Shown piece by piece: positions 1-7,954 of a DNA stretch of 64,000 nucleotides. Source of the stretch: Bifidobacterium breve (GTDB lineage Bacteria; Actinomycetota; Thermoleophilia; Solirubrobacterales; Solirubrobacteraceae); the NCBI GenBank assembly GCA_945878865.1, contig CAMCUD010000001.1, forward strand, positions 186,001 through 250,000, written 5' to 3'. Position 1 is the first letter of the stretch. Each line of letters starts with the position of its first letter. The position numbers and the translations under genes are program-made. A model generated the notes under the pieces. The model was not told the DNA's origin. It did not search any database and was given only the letters and a program-made list of their open reading frames with translations.

Positions 1-100
1 CGCGGACGATTCGGGAGGCTGAAGGCTGACCCGAACCGCCGTTTTCACCAGGGCGGGACCCGTGCGAGCTGCTGCCTCACGGCCGGCGAGGCGCCGACCG

Positions 101-727
101 TCACGAACCACTGTAGCGGCGGCGCGCAAACAGCCCGGCAGCGCCGATGCAGAACACCGCCACGGCGGCGACGATCGCGGTGCTCGCGGAGTCCACCACA
201 CCGCTGATCCGCTCCCACTCGTGGCCGAGCGCCCAGCCGGCGCCGATGAGCAGCGCGTTCCAGATCAGCGAGCCGGCCGTCGTGAGCACGAGGAAGCGCG
301 GCATCGACATCGAGGACGACCCGGCCGGGATCGACACGACACTGCGCACGCCCGGCACGAGCCGGCCGAAGAAGACGACCCAGTCGCCGTAGCGCTCGAA
401 CCACACGTCGGCCCGCTCGAGGTCCTCAGCCCGCAGGCGGACCTTGTGGCCCCAGCGCTCGAGCGCGGGACGCCCGGCGAGCTGGCCGAAGTAGTAGAGG
501 ATCACCGCGCCGCCCACGGAGCCGGCCGTCGCGGCGATCAAGACCCCGGCGAACGTGAGGTTCCCCAGCTCGACGTAGTAGCCGGCCAGGGGCAGGATGA
601 GCTCCGAGGGGATGGGCGGGAAGAGGTTCTCGACGACGAGGAAGACGAGGACCGCGGCGTACCCCCACGTGTCCACGAGTTCGCCGACCCAGCCTCCAGC
701 GGCCCCGCTGGTCGCGAGCTTCAGCAT
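101..727 (-). CDS. DedA family membrane protein
   Basis: This 208-residue polytopic inner-membrane protein matches the DedA/SNARE-associated family, which is linked to polyprenyl-phosphate or phospholipid flipping. Features seen are the early ENLFPPIPSE segment, the glycine-rich helix with GSVGGAVILYYFGQLAGR, and the family-typical FxRxxPGVRSVVSIPAG motif near residues 120-135. A final hydrophobic helix is followed by a short RRRYSGS tail. It lies 16 bp downstream of the ArsC-like gene on the same strand, so the two are probably co-transcribed. The family assignment is strong; the substrate is unknown. Confidence 0.9.
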   Translation of the reverse strand: MLKLATSGAAGGWVGELVDTWGYAAVLVFLVVENLFPPIPSELILPLAGYYVELGNLTFAGVLIAATAGSVGGAVILYYFGQLAGRPALERWGHKVRLRAEDLERADVWFERYGDWVVFFGRLVPGVRSVVSIPAGSSSMSMPRFLVLTTAGSLIWNALLIGAGWALGHEWERISGVVDSASTAIVAAVAVFCIGAAGLFARRRYSGS

Positions 728-743
728 CGGACCAACGTAGCGA

Positions 744-1094
744 TCAGAGGATCTCGAGGACCTTCTCGACCGGCCGGGCGAGCACCGCTCGGTCGCCCCG
801 GACCACGATCGGCCGCTGCAGGAGCTGCGGGTGCTCGGCCATCAGCGCGATGAGCCGGTCCTCGCTGACGCCCTCGTCGGTGAGGCCGAGCTCCTTGACG
901 AGCGGCTCGCGGGTGCGCAGCGCGTCGCGGGCGGTGATGCCCGCCTTGCCGAGCAGCTCGCGGATCTGGGGTTCCGTGAGACCCTCGACGTGGTATTCCA
1001 CCCGGTCGAACGGGATCCCCCGCTCCTCCAGCAGCTGTGCGAGCTTCTTGCAGGTCGTACAGGTGCGCTTCTCGAAGACGATGACCTCGGACAT
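744..1094 (-). CDS. ArsC/Spx-family arsenate reductase-like protein
   Basis: This 116-residue thioredoxin-fold protein opens with a beta strand and the motif RTCTTCKK (Cys12, Cys15), the position of the catalytic Cys of ArsC. Length and the C-terminal pattern RPIVVRGDRAVLARP (usual RPxV...LxRP) fit the ArsC/YffB family. Such proteins reduce arsenate or act as glutaredoxin-like reductases; no ars operon partner is visible, so the arsenate role is only inferred. Its ATG lies in a CATG tetranucleotide shared with the divergent methyltransferase gene, leaving no separate promoter region. Confidence 0.85.
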   Translation of the reverse strand: MSEVIVFEKRTCTTCKKLAQLLEERGIPFDRVEYHVEGLTEPQIRELLGKAGITARDALRTREPLVKELGLTDEGVSEDRLIALMAEHPQLLQRPIVVRGDRAVLARPVEKVLEIL

Positions 1095-1743
1095 GAGCGC
1101 TCAGCATGCCACCCTCCCGTTCGTCGGGGCGGCCGGCCGGTTCGCGCCGACCGCGCTGTACGACCCGATCGTCGCGCTGACGATGCGCGAGGGCGCGTGG
1201 CGCCCGAAGCTCGTCGCGCGTGTCGCGGCGGCAACGCCCGCGACCGTGTTGGAGGTCGGCTGCGGCACCGGCGCGGTGACGCGGCTGCTCGGCGCGGCGC
1301 TCCCGGATGCGGCGATCACCGCGACAGACGTCGACCCGGCCGTCATGTCGCGCGCGGCCAAGCGCGTTCGCGATCCTCACGTCACGTGGACGCTGGCGTC
1401 CGCGACGAGCCTGCCGGCCGACGCCGCGAGCGTCGACGCGGTCGTGTGCTCGCTCGTCCTGCATCACCTCGACCCCGAGCCGAAGGCCGCGGCCCTCGCT
1501 GAGGCGCGTCGCGTCCTGCGCCCCGGCGGGCGGCTGCACGTCGCCGACTGGGGCATGCCGCGCGACCCGGTGGAGGGCCTGGCCTTCCTGGGCCTGCGCC
1601 TCGTCGACGGGATGGGCGCGACCCGTCAGCACGCGTGCGGCGCGCTGCCTGCGCTCCTGCGCGACGCCGGGTTCCGTGACGTCACCGTCCATGACCGGCT
1701 GCGCACCGCGTGGGGCGCGCTGGAACTGCTCGAAGCCCGGTAG
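1093..1743 (+). CDS. Class I SAM-dependent methyltransferase
   Basis: This 216-residue protein has the SAM-binding glycine motif VLEVGCGTGAVTRLL near residue 55, an acidic strand end (TATDVD) and the post-motif LRPGGRLHVADWG, all typical of the UbiE/Methyltransf_11 group. The in-frame ATG at 1093 overlaps the start codon of the divergent ArsC-like gene by two bases; the next ATG is out of frame, so this start is preferred. The substrate cannot be read from sequence. An upstream extension of the frame runs antisense through the ArsC gene and is not believed. Confidence 0.85.
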   Translation: MSAQHATLPFVGAAGRFAPTALYDPIVALTMREGAWRPKLVARVAAATPATVLEVGCGTGAVTRLLGAALPDAAITATDVDPAVMSRAAKRVRDPHVTWTLASATSLPADAASVDAVVCSLVLHHLDPEPKAAALAEARRVLRPGGRLHVADWGMPRDPVEGLAFLGLRLVDGMGATRQHACGALPALLRDAGFRDVTVHDRLRTAWGALELLEAR

Positions 1744-1813
1744 GAGAAAACCCGCAGCCGCTCGGGTGGTCCACCCGGTCGGCACGACATCCCGCGGATG
1801 ACACGCTGTCGAT

Positions 1814-2422
1814 ATGGACCTCGATGCGCTGCTCCCCGAGTACGACGTCTCCGATGAAGTCGCGCTGACCGTCGCCGCGCCCCCGGAGCGCACCTTCGAG
1901 GCGCTGCTGGCCGTCGACATGATCGAGCTCGGGCGCACCCGTCCGCTCATCGGCGTGCTCGGCGCCCTGCGCCTGCTGCCCGAGGTCATCATGCACATGC
2001 TCCACGGTGAACACGTCGCCTCGCCGCCCGAGCACATGCGGCTGCTCGACACCGCCGACCAGCCGCCCGAAGAGGGCGGGTGGACGCTGTTGACGCTGGA
2101 GCCCGGGCGAGCGCTCGCGCTCGGCCTCGTCGGGCGGTTCTGGCGCCCGGTGATCGAGTACGCGCACGTCGCCGCCGAGGACTTCACCGCGTTCGACGAG
2201 CCGAACTACGCGAAGACGATCTACGCGCTGAGCGTCGAGCCGCTGCCCGGGGACCGGTCGCTGCTGCGCGGCGTGATGCGCACCGCGACGACCGACGACC
2301 ACGCGCGCACGTGGTTCCGCCGGTACTGGACGTTCGGGGTCGGGCCGGGCGCCCACCTGCTGGTCGAGGGCCTGCTCGACGACGCCCGCCAGCAGGCCGA
2401 GCGGGTCATCGTTCCGGCGTAG
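1814..2422 (+). CDS. Hypothetical protein, SRPBCC-like
   Basis: This 202-residue soluble protein has no signal peptide. It begins VALTVAAPPERTFEALLAVDM, reminiscent of the first strand and helix of START/SRPBCC ligand-binding folds, and contains a later RSLLRGVMRTATTDDHARTWFRRYWTFGVGPGAHLL segment typical of actinobacterial SRPBCC-like hypothetical proteins. No catalytic motif is visible. It ends convergently inside the lipase fusion gene, overlapping by 17 bp. The fold is inferred; the function is unknown. Confidence 0.7.
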   Translation: MDLDALLPEYDVSDEVALTVAAPPERTFEALLAVDMIELGRTRPLIGVLGALRLLPEVIMHMLHGEHVASPPEHMRLLDTADQPPEEGGWTLLTLEPGRALALGLVGRFWRPVIEYAHVAAEDFTAFDEPNYAKTIYALSVEPLPGDRSLLRGVMRTATTDDHARTWFRRYWTFGVGPGAHLLVEGLLDDARQQAERVIVPA

Positions 2423-4139
2423 GGCACGCGTCGCGCATCGGCGCACCCGCGAACCGCGACTCGGTCCAGCCGACGAGCTCCGGAATGAGGGGTGAGTCGT
2501 CGGCGACGACGGAGAGGTGGTCGCGGCCGGCGAATTCGCGGTACTGCAGCGGCTGGCCGTCGCGGCAGAGACGCGCGGCGAAGCGGCGCTGCGTGCCGGC
2601 GACGACGAGCTCGTCGTCGGCGCCCTGCGCGATGAGCGTGGGGATGCGCGTGGGCTGCCGCGGCACGTTCTGGCGCAGGCGCCGCCCGAGCGGCCCGCTC
2701 GTCAGGTCGCGCCGGAAGATGTTGTCATCGGCGAGCACGGACGGCAGCGACAGCAGGATCGCGGGTTCGGCAAGGCACCTGCTGGCGATACCGCGCACTG
2801 CGGGCAGCGCCGACGGGCGGATGTACTCGCGCACCCGCACGTCGCGGTAGGCGGCGGCGTAGCCGAACACCGCGAACGTCGCGAAGAGTCGCCCTGCGCT
2901 GTTGTCCTGGACGACGTCGACGAGCCCGGGCAGGTCGCTGGCGGGCGCGAGCGCCGCGACCCCGGCGAGCGGCACGTCCGGGGCGTAGCGCGCGGCCTCG
3001 ATGCCTGTCCACAGCGCGGCGCCGCCGCCCTGGGAATGCCCCCAGACCACCGTCTTCGGGCCGAGTTCGACACCGCGGAGCTGCCGGGCGGCGCGCACCG
3101 CGTCGAGCGCCGAGCGGCCCTCGGGCACGCCGACGAGATACTCGTGCGCGCCCTTCGCCCCGAGCCCCGGGTAGTCGGGTGCGACAACCGCCCAGCCGCG
3201 GGCGGCGGCCTGCTCGGGGACCACCGGCATGCCGCCCGCCTTGAACGGGTCGGGCAGCACAGACGGCGCGCAGTCGCGGGCGACGCCGGTCGTCCCGTGG
3301 TCCCACAGCAGCACGGGCTGCGGCCCGCTGGGATCCTCGGCGGCGATCACGAGACCGCTGGCGGGGACGATCTTCCCGGTGCGGTCGGTCGTCGTGTAGA
3401 GGATCCGCCACCCCTGCTGGCCGTCGGGCACGCCGTCGTCCGTGCGCTGGTCGCGGATGAGCTGGCCCGGCCGACCGGGCAGGGCGTCCGGCGTGTCATA
3501 GAACGCCGAGGCCCGCGGTTCCTCCTCGTGGATCACCGCGCTGGCCGCCGCGAGCGCGCCGGCGAGCACGAGCGCCGCGACCGCGCCGCCGAGCCGGAGC
3601 CACCCGGGCGCACGCCGTCGCTCGTCGCGGTGGGCGTACCGCCATGCGAGCACGATCTGCCGGATCCCGAGGATGACGACGACGGGCCCGACGAGCAGCG
3701 CGACCGCGAGCGTCGTGACGTCGGGCCAGCCAATCGCCAGGACGCCGAGGACGAGGCAGGCGATGCCGCCGAGCAGCGCGATCCACCACTCGACCGCCTC
3801 GACCTGCCGGCGGGCGACCGCGACGAGCCGCGCCACCCCGGCGACCGCGAGCCCGGCCCCGGCGACCAAGGCGACCGACGACGCCGACAGGCCGGGCAGC
3901 GCGACGATGAGCGCGCCGGTGACGATGAGCACCACGCCGAGCACGCGCGAGGACCACGGATGCGCCTCGTGCCGGCTCTCGAGCAGCTCGCCGACGCCTG
4001 TGACGACGAGCGCCGCCGCCACGCCGAACGTCAGCGCCTCGAGCGAGTCGTAGGGCCGGAGGGTCAGCGCGGCGCCGAGCGCAACGGCGAGGACGCCGAT
4101 GCCGACACCCAGCCAGCGTTGCTCTGGCCGCCAACGCAT
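2406..4139 (-). CDS. DUF308/HdeD-like membrane domain fused to secretory-lipase hydrolase
   Basis: This 577-residue protein has two parts. Residues 1-200 hold about seven hydrophobic helices with the paired pattern of HdeD/DUF308 proteins. Residues 210-577 are an alpha/beta hydrolase of the secretory lipase type: oxyanion segment LLWDHGTTG (about 278-285), nucleophile elbow GHSQGG with Ser369, acid GADD (Asp508/509) and His541 in GRDHLS. The hydrolase is probably displayed outside the membrane and tethered by the DUF308 part. It lies 16 bp downstream of the HD gene on the same strand. The domain fusion is directly visible; the ester substrate is unknown. Confidence 0.85.
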   Translation of the reverse strand: MRWRPEQRWLGVGIGVLAVALGAALTLRPYDSLEALTFGVAAALVVTGVGELLESRHEAHPWSSRVLGVVLIVTGALIVALPGLSASSVALVAGAGLAVAGVARLVAVARRQVEAVEWWIALLGGIACLVLGVLAIGWPDVTTLAVALLVGPVVVILGIRQIVLAWRYAHRDERRRAPGWLRLGGAVAALVLAGALAAASAVIHEEEPRASAFYDTPDALPGRPGQLIRDQRTDDGVPDGQQGWRILYTTTDRTGKIVPASGLVIAAEDPSGPQPVLLWDHGTTGVARDCAPSVLPDPFKAGGMPVVPEQAAARGWAVVAPDYPGLGAKGAHEYLVGVPEGRSALDAVRAARQLRGVELGPKTVVWGHSQGGGAALWTGIEAARYAPDVPLAGVAALAPASDLPGLVDVVQDNSAGRLFATFAVFGYAAAYRDVRVREYIRPSALPAVRGIASRCLAEPAILLSLPSVLADDNIFRRDLTSGPLGRRLRQNVPRQPTRIPTLIAQGADDELVVAGTQRRFAARLCRDGQPLQYREFAGRDHLSVVADDSPLIPELVGWTESRFAGAPMRDACPTPER

Positions 4140-4155
4140 GTCCCGACCGTACCGG

Positions 4156-4728
4156 TCAGCGGGGAAGGAAGATGCCGGGCAGCACGCCCGGTCCGGCGCG
4201 GCGCACGTCGGCGGTCACGAGCATCGCGATGTGGCCGTACAGGCCCTTGCGCGGCACGCGGCGCCAGAGCCCGCGGAGGAACCCGAGGTCGAGGCCGACG
4301 AGCGGCGCGCTCGGCGGGACGAGCTCCATCAGGTCGGCGCGCCGCAGCAGCTCGACCTCGTTGCCGTACGACCACTGCGGCGTCGGCTCGTGGTGGCGCT
4401 CGATCGTGTCCGCGCAGCGCGTGATCCGCGCGGCGTCCCAGCCGTGCGCTTCGCCGATCTCGGTGGCGAACACGCGGCTGTCCGTCACGTAGGCGGCGTG
4501 ACGCTGCGTGCCGTCGAGGTAGAGCGCGGCATCGTGGAAGAAGGCGGCGACGAGGAGCACCTCCCGGTCGATGTCCAGCTGCTTGCGCCGCGCGACCTCC
4601 TCGGCGAGCGTGAAGCACCGGACGCAGTGGCGTTCCATCGGCCCGTCGGTCGTGCCGGCGAGCTCGCGCAGCCGGGTGAGGGCGGCCTGCTCGGCAGGCG
4701 TCTGGATGAGGTCGTCGGCGGCGGGCAT
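4156..4728 (-). CDS. HD-domain protein
   Basis: This 190-residue soluble protein begins MPAADDLIQ. It carries an HD-type metal-binding series: MERHCVRC, then AAFFHDAALY (the HD pair) and a later DTIERHHEP, as in small HD phosphohydrolases. The start at 4728 is chosen over a longer in-frame start because upstream residues are arginine-rich shadow sequence, and because the upstream small frame ends in a TGA that shares a base with this ATG (TGATG), suggesting translational coupling. The substrate is unknown; nucleotide or phosphate ester hydrolysis is family inference. Confidence 0.8.
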   Translation of the reverse strand: MPAADDLIQTPAEQAALTRLRELAGTTDGPMERHCVRCFTLAEEVARRKQLDIDREVLLVAAFFHDAALYLDGTQRHAAYVTDSRVFATEIGEAHGWDAARITRCADTIERHHEPTPQWSYGNEVELLRRADLMELVPPSAPLVGLDLGFLRGLWRRVPRKGLYGHIAMLVTADVRRAGPGVLPGIFLPR

Positions 4729-4927
4729 CAGGGGATGATCGCGGAGATCGTCCCCGCCTGCGCGAGGATCGCCACGACGAGGACGGCCAGGACGACGACG
4801 TGCCCCCAGCGCTCGAGCTCGCGCGGTGCCCGCCGGCCGCCGCGAAGACCCCGAGCGCGGGATGAGCGCGATCGTCACCCCGGCGATCGCGAAGGCGGCG
4901 AGGTACGCGTTGCCCGGCGTCAGGTGA
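4728..4927 (-). pseudogene. Possible broken small membrane protein gene
   Basis: On the minus strand one frame encodes a hydrophobic helix (NAYLAAFAIAGVTIALIP). A different frame further downstream encodes a second helix (ERWGHVVVLAVLVVAILAQAG) that ends in a stop overlapping the HD-protein ATG as TGATG. The second helix has no start codon in its own frame. The simplest reading is a two-helix small membrane protein interrupted by frameshift, either real decay or a base-call problem in GC-rich sequence. I cannot name a family or fix its start. Confidence 0.3.
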
Positions 4928-4985
4928 GAGCACCGGCCTCCGGGAGAGGCGCGCGGCTGGGCGGGTCGGATACACGGTGACGTTC

Positions 4986-5025
4986 TTCCCGCTCGGCGGG
5001 AACTTTGTTACGGTCCGTGCGCGTC
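4986..5025 (+). promoter_or_regulatory. Hairpin with embedded ECF-like promoter motif
   Basis: A 7-bp inverted repeat (TTCCCGC, loop TCG, GCGGGAA) at 4986-5002 overlaps GGAAC (4999-5003), which is followed 18 bases later by CGTC (5022-5025). The GGAAC/CGTC pair resembles ECF-sigma promoters. No convincing rightward gene follows; from 4928 to 5150 I see only short arginine-rich frames. Treat this as a weak suggestion only. Confidence 0.22.
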
Positions 5026-5150
5026 ACCGCCTCTTCTGGCATGGAGCCCCCCCGGTGGCGAGGCCGACGGCGACGGAGGAGTCGTGCGAGCTGAAGATGC
5101 CGCACCGGGGCTGGCCCAGCGCGGATCGAGGTTCGTCCTTCCGCCTCGCG

Positions 5151-5447
5151 TCAGAGGGCGAGCCGGCTCACCGTGTACGCGGCGACCACCGTCGCCACGA
5201 TGAGACCGCCGTACAGGAGGCCGGAGCGCGTGTCGCGGACCTCGCGCTCGGTGTACGGCTCCAGGGCACGAGCGCTCAGCACCCCGAGGACCAAGCCGAC
5301 CATGAGGAAGGCGAGGACGAGCACCATCTCGGCCGTCTCGCCCGCGCCGGTCACCCACGCGATGGCGCGGCCGACCCACCCGAGGCCGAGCGCCGTGAAA
5401 GAGATCGTCCCGAGCTGACGGCCCCGGTGCGTGGCTCGCGCGCCCAT
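5151..5447 (-). CDS. Small two-helix membrane protein
   Basis: From the internal ATG at 5447 this gives 98 residues with an N-terminal cytoplasmic basic stretch and two hydrophobic helices (AEMVLVLAFLMVGLVLGVLSA and SGLLYGGLIVATVVAAYTVS), separated by a charged linker EPYTEREVRDTRSG. A longer start at 5534 adds residues of doubtful character. The helix spacing argues that this frame, not the antisense ones, is coding. No family is recognised. Confidence 0.55.
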   Translation of the reverse strand: MGARATHRGRQLGTISFTALGLGWVGRAIAWVTGAGETAEMVLVLAFLMVGLVLGVLSARALEPYTEREVRDTRSGLLYGGLIVATVVAAYTVSRLAL

Positions 5448-5527
5448 GGCGCACCGAAGGATGCCAGGGTCTGCCATGCAAGTCAGGCGCCGCTGAGCTT
5501 CCTCAGCGCCTCGAACACCAGCTCGTC

Positions 5528-5887
5528 CTACCAATGGGGCGCCCCGAACTCATCCCACCTCGAGATCGAGTTCCGGTACCAGTCGATGAGCAGGAGCGCG
5601 ACGTTTTGCAAGTGCTCATCCGACGAGTACACCTCGCCCCATCCGTCCTTCTCCATCTCACCGAGCCGCCAAGCGAGACCCTCCGGATTCGTCCCAGCGC
5701 GAAGGGCGGCGAACAACTGCGGACAGTACGTCGAGTACTCGTTCGCCGTATACGGAAACGAGTCGGCCACCCCTATGGGGTCCCACCGCCAGAGCAGGAC
5801 CTGATTCAGCTCCTTCTCGCCGGTCTCCCGCCACCAGCGCAGGTCGGCATCCTCATCCGTCCGCTTTCGCACCGGTCGCTCCCCCAT
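5528..5887 (-). CDS. Conserved hypothetical protein
   Basis: This 119-residue soluble protein is rich in Trp and acidic residues. The segment LNQVLLWRWDPIGVADSFPYTANEYSTY resembles small conserved bacterial proteins of the DUF1871-like type (WDPIGV followed by an EYDxY-like element); this match is from memory and tentative. Codon usage is visibly less GC-biased than the neighbours, so it may be an acquired gene. Many such small proteins sit among immunity or hypothetical islands, but nothing here shows a toxin partner. Confidence 0.65.
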   Translation of the reverse strand: MGERPVRKRTDEDADLRWWRETGEKELNQVLLWRWDPIGVADSFPYTANEYSTYCPQLFAALRAGTNPEGLAWRLGEMEKDGWGEVYSSDEHLQNVALLLIDWYRNSISRWDEFGAPHW

Positions 5888-5974
5888 CTGTCTACGTCGG
5901 ACAGGTTTCGTGAGCTCCGAGGACCCACTCGTCGTGCTCCTTCAACGCGACCACCGAGACACCGTCGCGATCAC

Positions 5975-6454
5975 TCAGCCGAGAGGCACGACATAGCAAT
6001 CCCGCGAGCCCCAGCTCCATCGCGGCTCGCGCAGGAGCCGCTGGCCGGTCTGGACCTCCCATCGGCGCAGCCACCGGCTCGTCAACCACGCCGCCGCGCC
6101 GCTGCCGACGACGATGCCTGCCACGCTGCCCGGCATCCCGGAGACGACGGCGACGAGCAGGACGGCGACCAGCACGGGTCCAGTGAGCACGAGGATGCGA
6201 CGCGTGGTCACCCTGCCAGACTCGCGACCGTCGGTCGGCGCCGAAGCAGGAGCCTCCACTGCGCGGCGAACGAGCGGCCGGTAGGCGGACACGTACATGA
6301 ACCCGCCAAAGATTGACGCTCCGACCACGACCGCGACCAGGGCGGCCACCACCCCCTGAACGTCGATGGCGACCACCGTCAACGCAAAGCCGCCGATCAG
6401 CAGCACGACCCCCAGAAGCCGAAACTCCGCGATCGGCGACACGAGGGGCTTCAT
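5975..6454 (-). CDS. Four-helix membrane protein, unknown
   Basis: Starting at the ATG at 6454 this is 159 residues. Two hydrophobic helices near the N-terminus (LLGVVLLIGGFALTVVAI, VVAALVAVVVGASIFGGFMYV) and two after a charged linker (RRILVLTGPVLVAVLLVAVVS, VAGIVVGSGAAAWL) are visible. The C-terminus WEVQTGQRLLREPRW is cytoplasmic-looking. It lies 10 bp downstream of bcp on the same strand, so the two may be co-transcribed. No family is recognised. Confidence 0.65.
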   Translation of the reverse strand: MKPLVSPIAEFRLLGVVLLIGGFALTVVAIDVQGVVAALVAVVVGASIFGGFMYVSAYRPLVRRAVEAPASAPTDGRESGRVTTRRILVLTGPVLVAVLLVAVVSGMPGSVAGIVVGSGAAAWLTSRWLRRWEVQTGQRLLREPRWSWGSRDCYVVPLG

Positions 6455-6464
6455 ACGATCAAGA

Positions 6465-6932
6465 CTACGCGACCAATTCCCCCAGCGCCTTGAGCACCAG
6501 CTCATCGTGCTCCTTCGGCTTGACCTTCGGGAACACCGTCGCGATCACGCCCTCGGGGTCGATGACGAACGTCGCGCGCTGCGCGCCCCAGTACGTCCGG
6601 CCGTACATCGACTTCTCCACCCACACGCCGTACAGGTCGCAGACCGCGTGGTCCTCGTCGGCGAGCAGCGTGAAGTTCAGGCCCTGCTTGTCGTGGAACT
6701 TCTTGACCTTCGCCACCGGGTCGGGCGAGATGCCGAGCACGCGCGCGCCGGCCTGCTCGTAGTCGGGCAGGTGATCGCGGACGCCACAGGCCTGCGTCGT
6801 GCAGCCGGGCGTGTCGGCCTTGGGGTAGAAGTAGACGACGACGGGGCCGCCCCGCAGCTGCGAGAGCGTGACGGGCTCGCCGTCCTGGTCGGGGAGCGTG
6901 AAGTCGGGCGCGGGCTGTGACGTTTCGAGCAT
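6465..6932 (-). CDS. bcp: Thioredoxin-dependent thiol peroxidase Bcp
   Basis: This 155-residue cytosolic peroxiredoxin of the BCP/PrxQ class reduces hydroperoxides using thioredoxin. The peroxidatic Cys44 lies in the motif YPKADTPGCT and the putative resolving Cys49 five residues later, the atypical 2-Cys arrangement of Escherichia coli Bcp. The downstream Arg119 in WGAQRATFVID and the DxEGxI element are typical. The start at 6932 is chosen because homologues begin just before APDFTLPDQDG. It faces the DUF4239 gene across a 33-bp divergent gap. Confidence 0.95.
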   Translation of the reverse strand: MLETSQPAPDFTLPDQDGEPVTLSQLRGGPVVVYFYPKADTPGCTTQACGVRDHLPDYEQAGARVLGISPDPVAKVKKFHDKQGLNFTLLADEDHAVCDLYGVWVEKSMYGRTYWGAQRATFVIDPEGVIATVFPKVKPKEHDELVLKALGELVA

Positions 6933-6965
6933 GACGGCCAGTATGTCGGGTAGGTTGCGCGCCGC

Positions 6966-7754
6966 GTGCGCGGCCTGCTGAACACCATCCCGCTGACCAT
7001 CCTGCTGTTCCTCGTGATCCTGCTGTCGATCGCGGTGATGGTCGGCCTCGTCGCCGTCGTGCGCCGGCTCATCCCCTCGACGAAGGACGGCTTCCACGCG
7101 GAGATCTCCGCGCCGATGCTCGGGGTCGTCGCGGCCCTGTTCGGGCTCCTGCTCGCGTTCGTCATCGTCGTCGCGTACGAGAACTACCTCGACGCAGACA
7201 GGAACGCGAGCCGGGAGGCGGATGCGCTCGCGTCGATCGTGCGCGACAGCCAGGCGTTTCCCGAGCCCGCCGGCGCGGAGGTGCGCCGCGCGGTCGGGAC
7301 GTACGTGCGCGCGGTCGCCGACGACGAGTGGGATAAGATGCGCGAGGGGCGCGACAGCGACCAGGCGCGCAGCGGGCTCGACGACGTGTTCGCGGCGTTC
7401 CGGCAGGTCGACCCCAAGACGCCGACCGCCACCGCGTTCTACGACGACGCGGTCCGTCAGCTCAACGAGGCGCTCGACGCGCGCCGCGACCGGATCCAGA
7501 GCGCGAAGGGCGGCCTCGCCCGCGACATCACGATCCTCATCCTCTTCGGCAGCCTCGTGATCATCGTCTACGCGGTCCTCGTCGGCTCGCCGAGCTTCTG
7601 GTTCCACGCGATCGGACCGATCGCGATCGCGTCGGTCGTCGTGTTCTCCCTGCTGGTGCTGGCCGACCTCAGCTACCCGTTCTCAGGAGACGTGCGGGTC
7701 GAGCCGGATGAGTTCCGCAGCGGCGTGCTCTCGCAGTACTTCCCGTCGCCGTAG
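6966..7754 (+). CDS. DUF4239-family membrane protein
   Basis: This 262-residue protein starts with GTG. Two N-terminal helices (about residues 8-30 and 52-72), a central soluble segment rich in charged helices, and two C-terminal helices (about 185-205 and 212-232) match DUF4239/bestrophin-like proteins. The conserved feel of VVAYENYLDADRNASREADALASIVRDS just after the second helix is characteristic. The function of the family is not established; an ion channel-like role is only speculation. Confidence 0.75.
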   Translation: MRGLLNTIPLTILLFLVILLSIAVMVGLVAVVRRLIPSTKDGFHAEISAPMLGVVAALFGLLLAFVIVVAYENYLDADRNASREADALASIVRDSQAFPEPAGAEVRRAVGTYVRAVADDEWDKMREGRDSDQARSGLDDVFAAFRQVDPKTPTATAFYDDAVRQLNEALDARRDRIQSAKGGLARDITILILFGSLVIIVYAVLVGSPSFWFHAIGPIAIASVVVFSLLVLADLSYPFSGDVRVEPDEFRSGVLSQYFPSP

Positions 7755-7761
7755 AACGAAC

Positions 7762-7855
7762 AGATGCTGCGAGCGCGCGCCGGGGGTCCGCGAGATATGT
7801 GGGGGGATCGCGGCGGGGTTATGAGGAGAGAGAAAGCGGCGCGCGCCGCAGCATC
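7762..7855 (+). repeat. Inverted repeat after DUF4239 gene
   Basis: The left arm AGATGCTGCGAGCGCGCGCC (7762-7781) pairs with the right arm GGCGCGCGCCGCAGCATCT starting at 7837/7838 and ending at 7855. This gives about 19 base pairs with a single bulged A and a purine-rich loop of roughly 56 nt. It starts 7 bp after the DUF4239 stop codon. It may act as a terminator or a structured 3' or 5' UTR element; there is no U-tract. Confidence 0.6.
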
Positions 7856-7954
7856 TGCCGTGCACGCTATGGCGATCCGGGAGCGGTTCCATCGGCAGTC
7901 CGCACCCGCGACCGTCCGTAGTTGACTCCGACCTTTTTCCGGTCTGACCCGATC

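Noticed and set aside
62-853. Long plus-strand frame over the DedA gene
   Set aside because: It is arginine- and proline-rich shadow sequence antisense to a clear DedA protein.
3496-4134. Arginine-rich minus-strand frame inside the DUF308-lipase gene
   Set aside because: Out-of-frame shadow; the membrane-helix frame is well formed.
2517-4424. 635-residue plus-strand frame
   Set aside because: Antisense to the lipase fusion and HD gene; composition is typical of GC-rich shadow frames.
4977-5804. Plus-strand frame downstream of the ECF-like motif
   Set aside because: It overlaps two better-supported minus-strand genes and has shadow composition.
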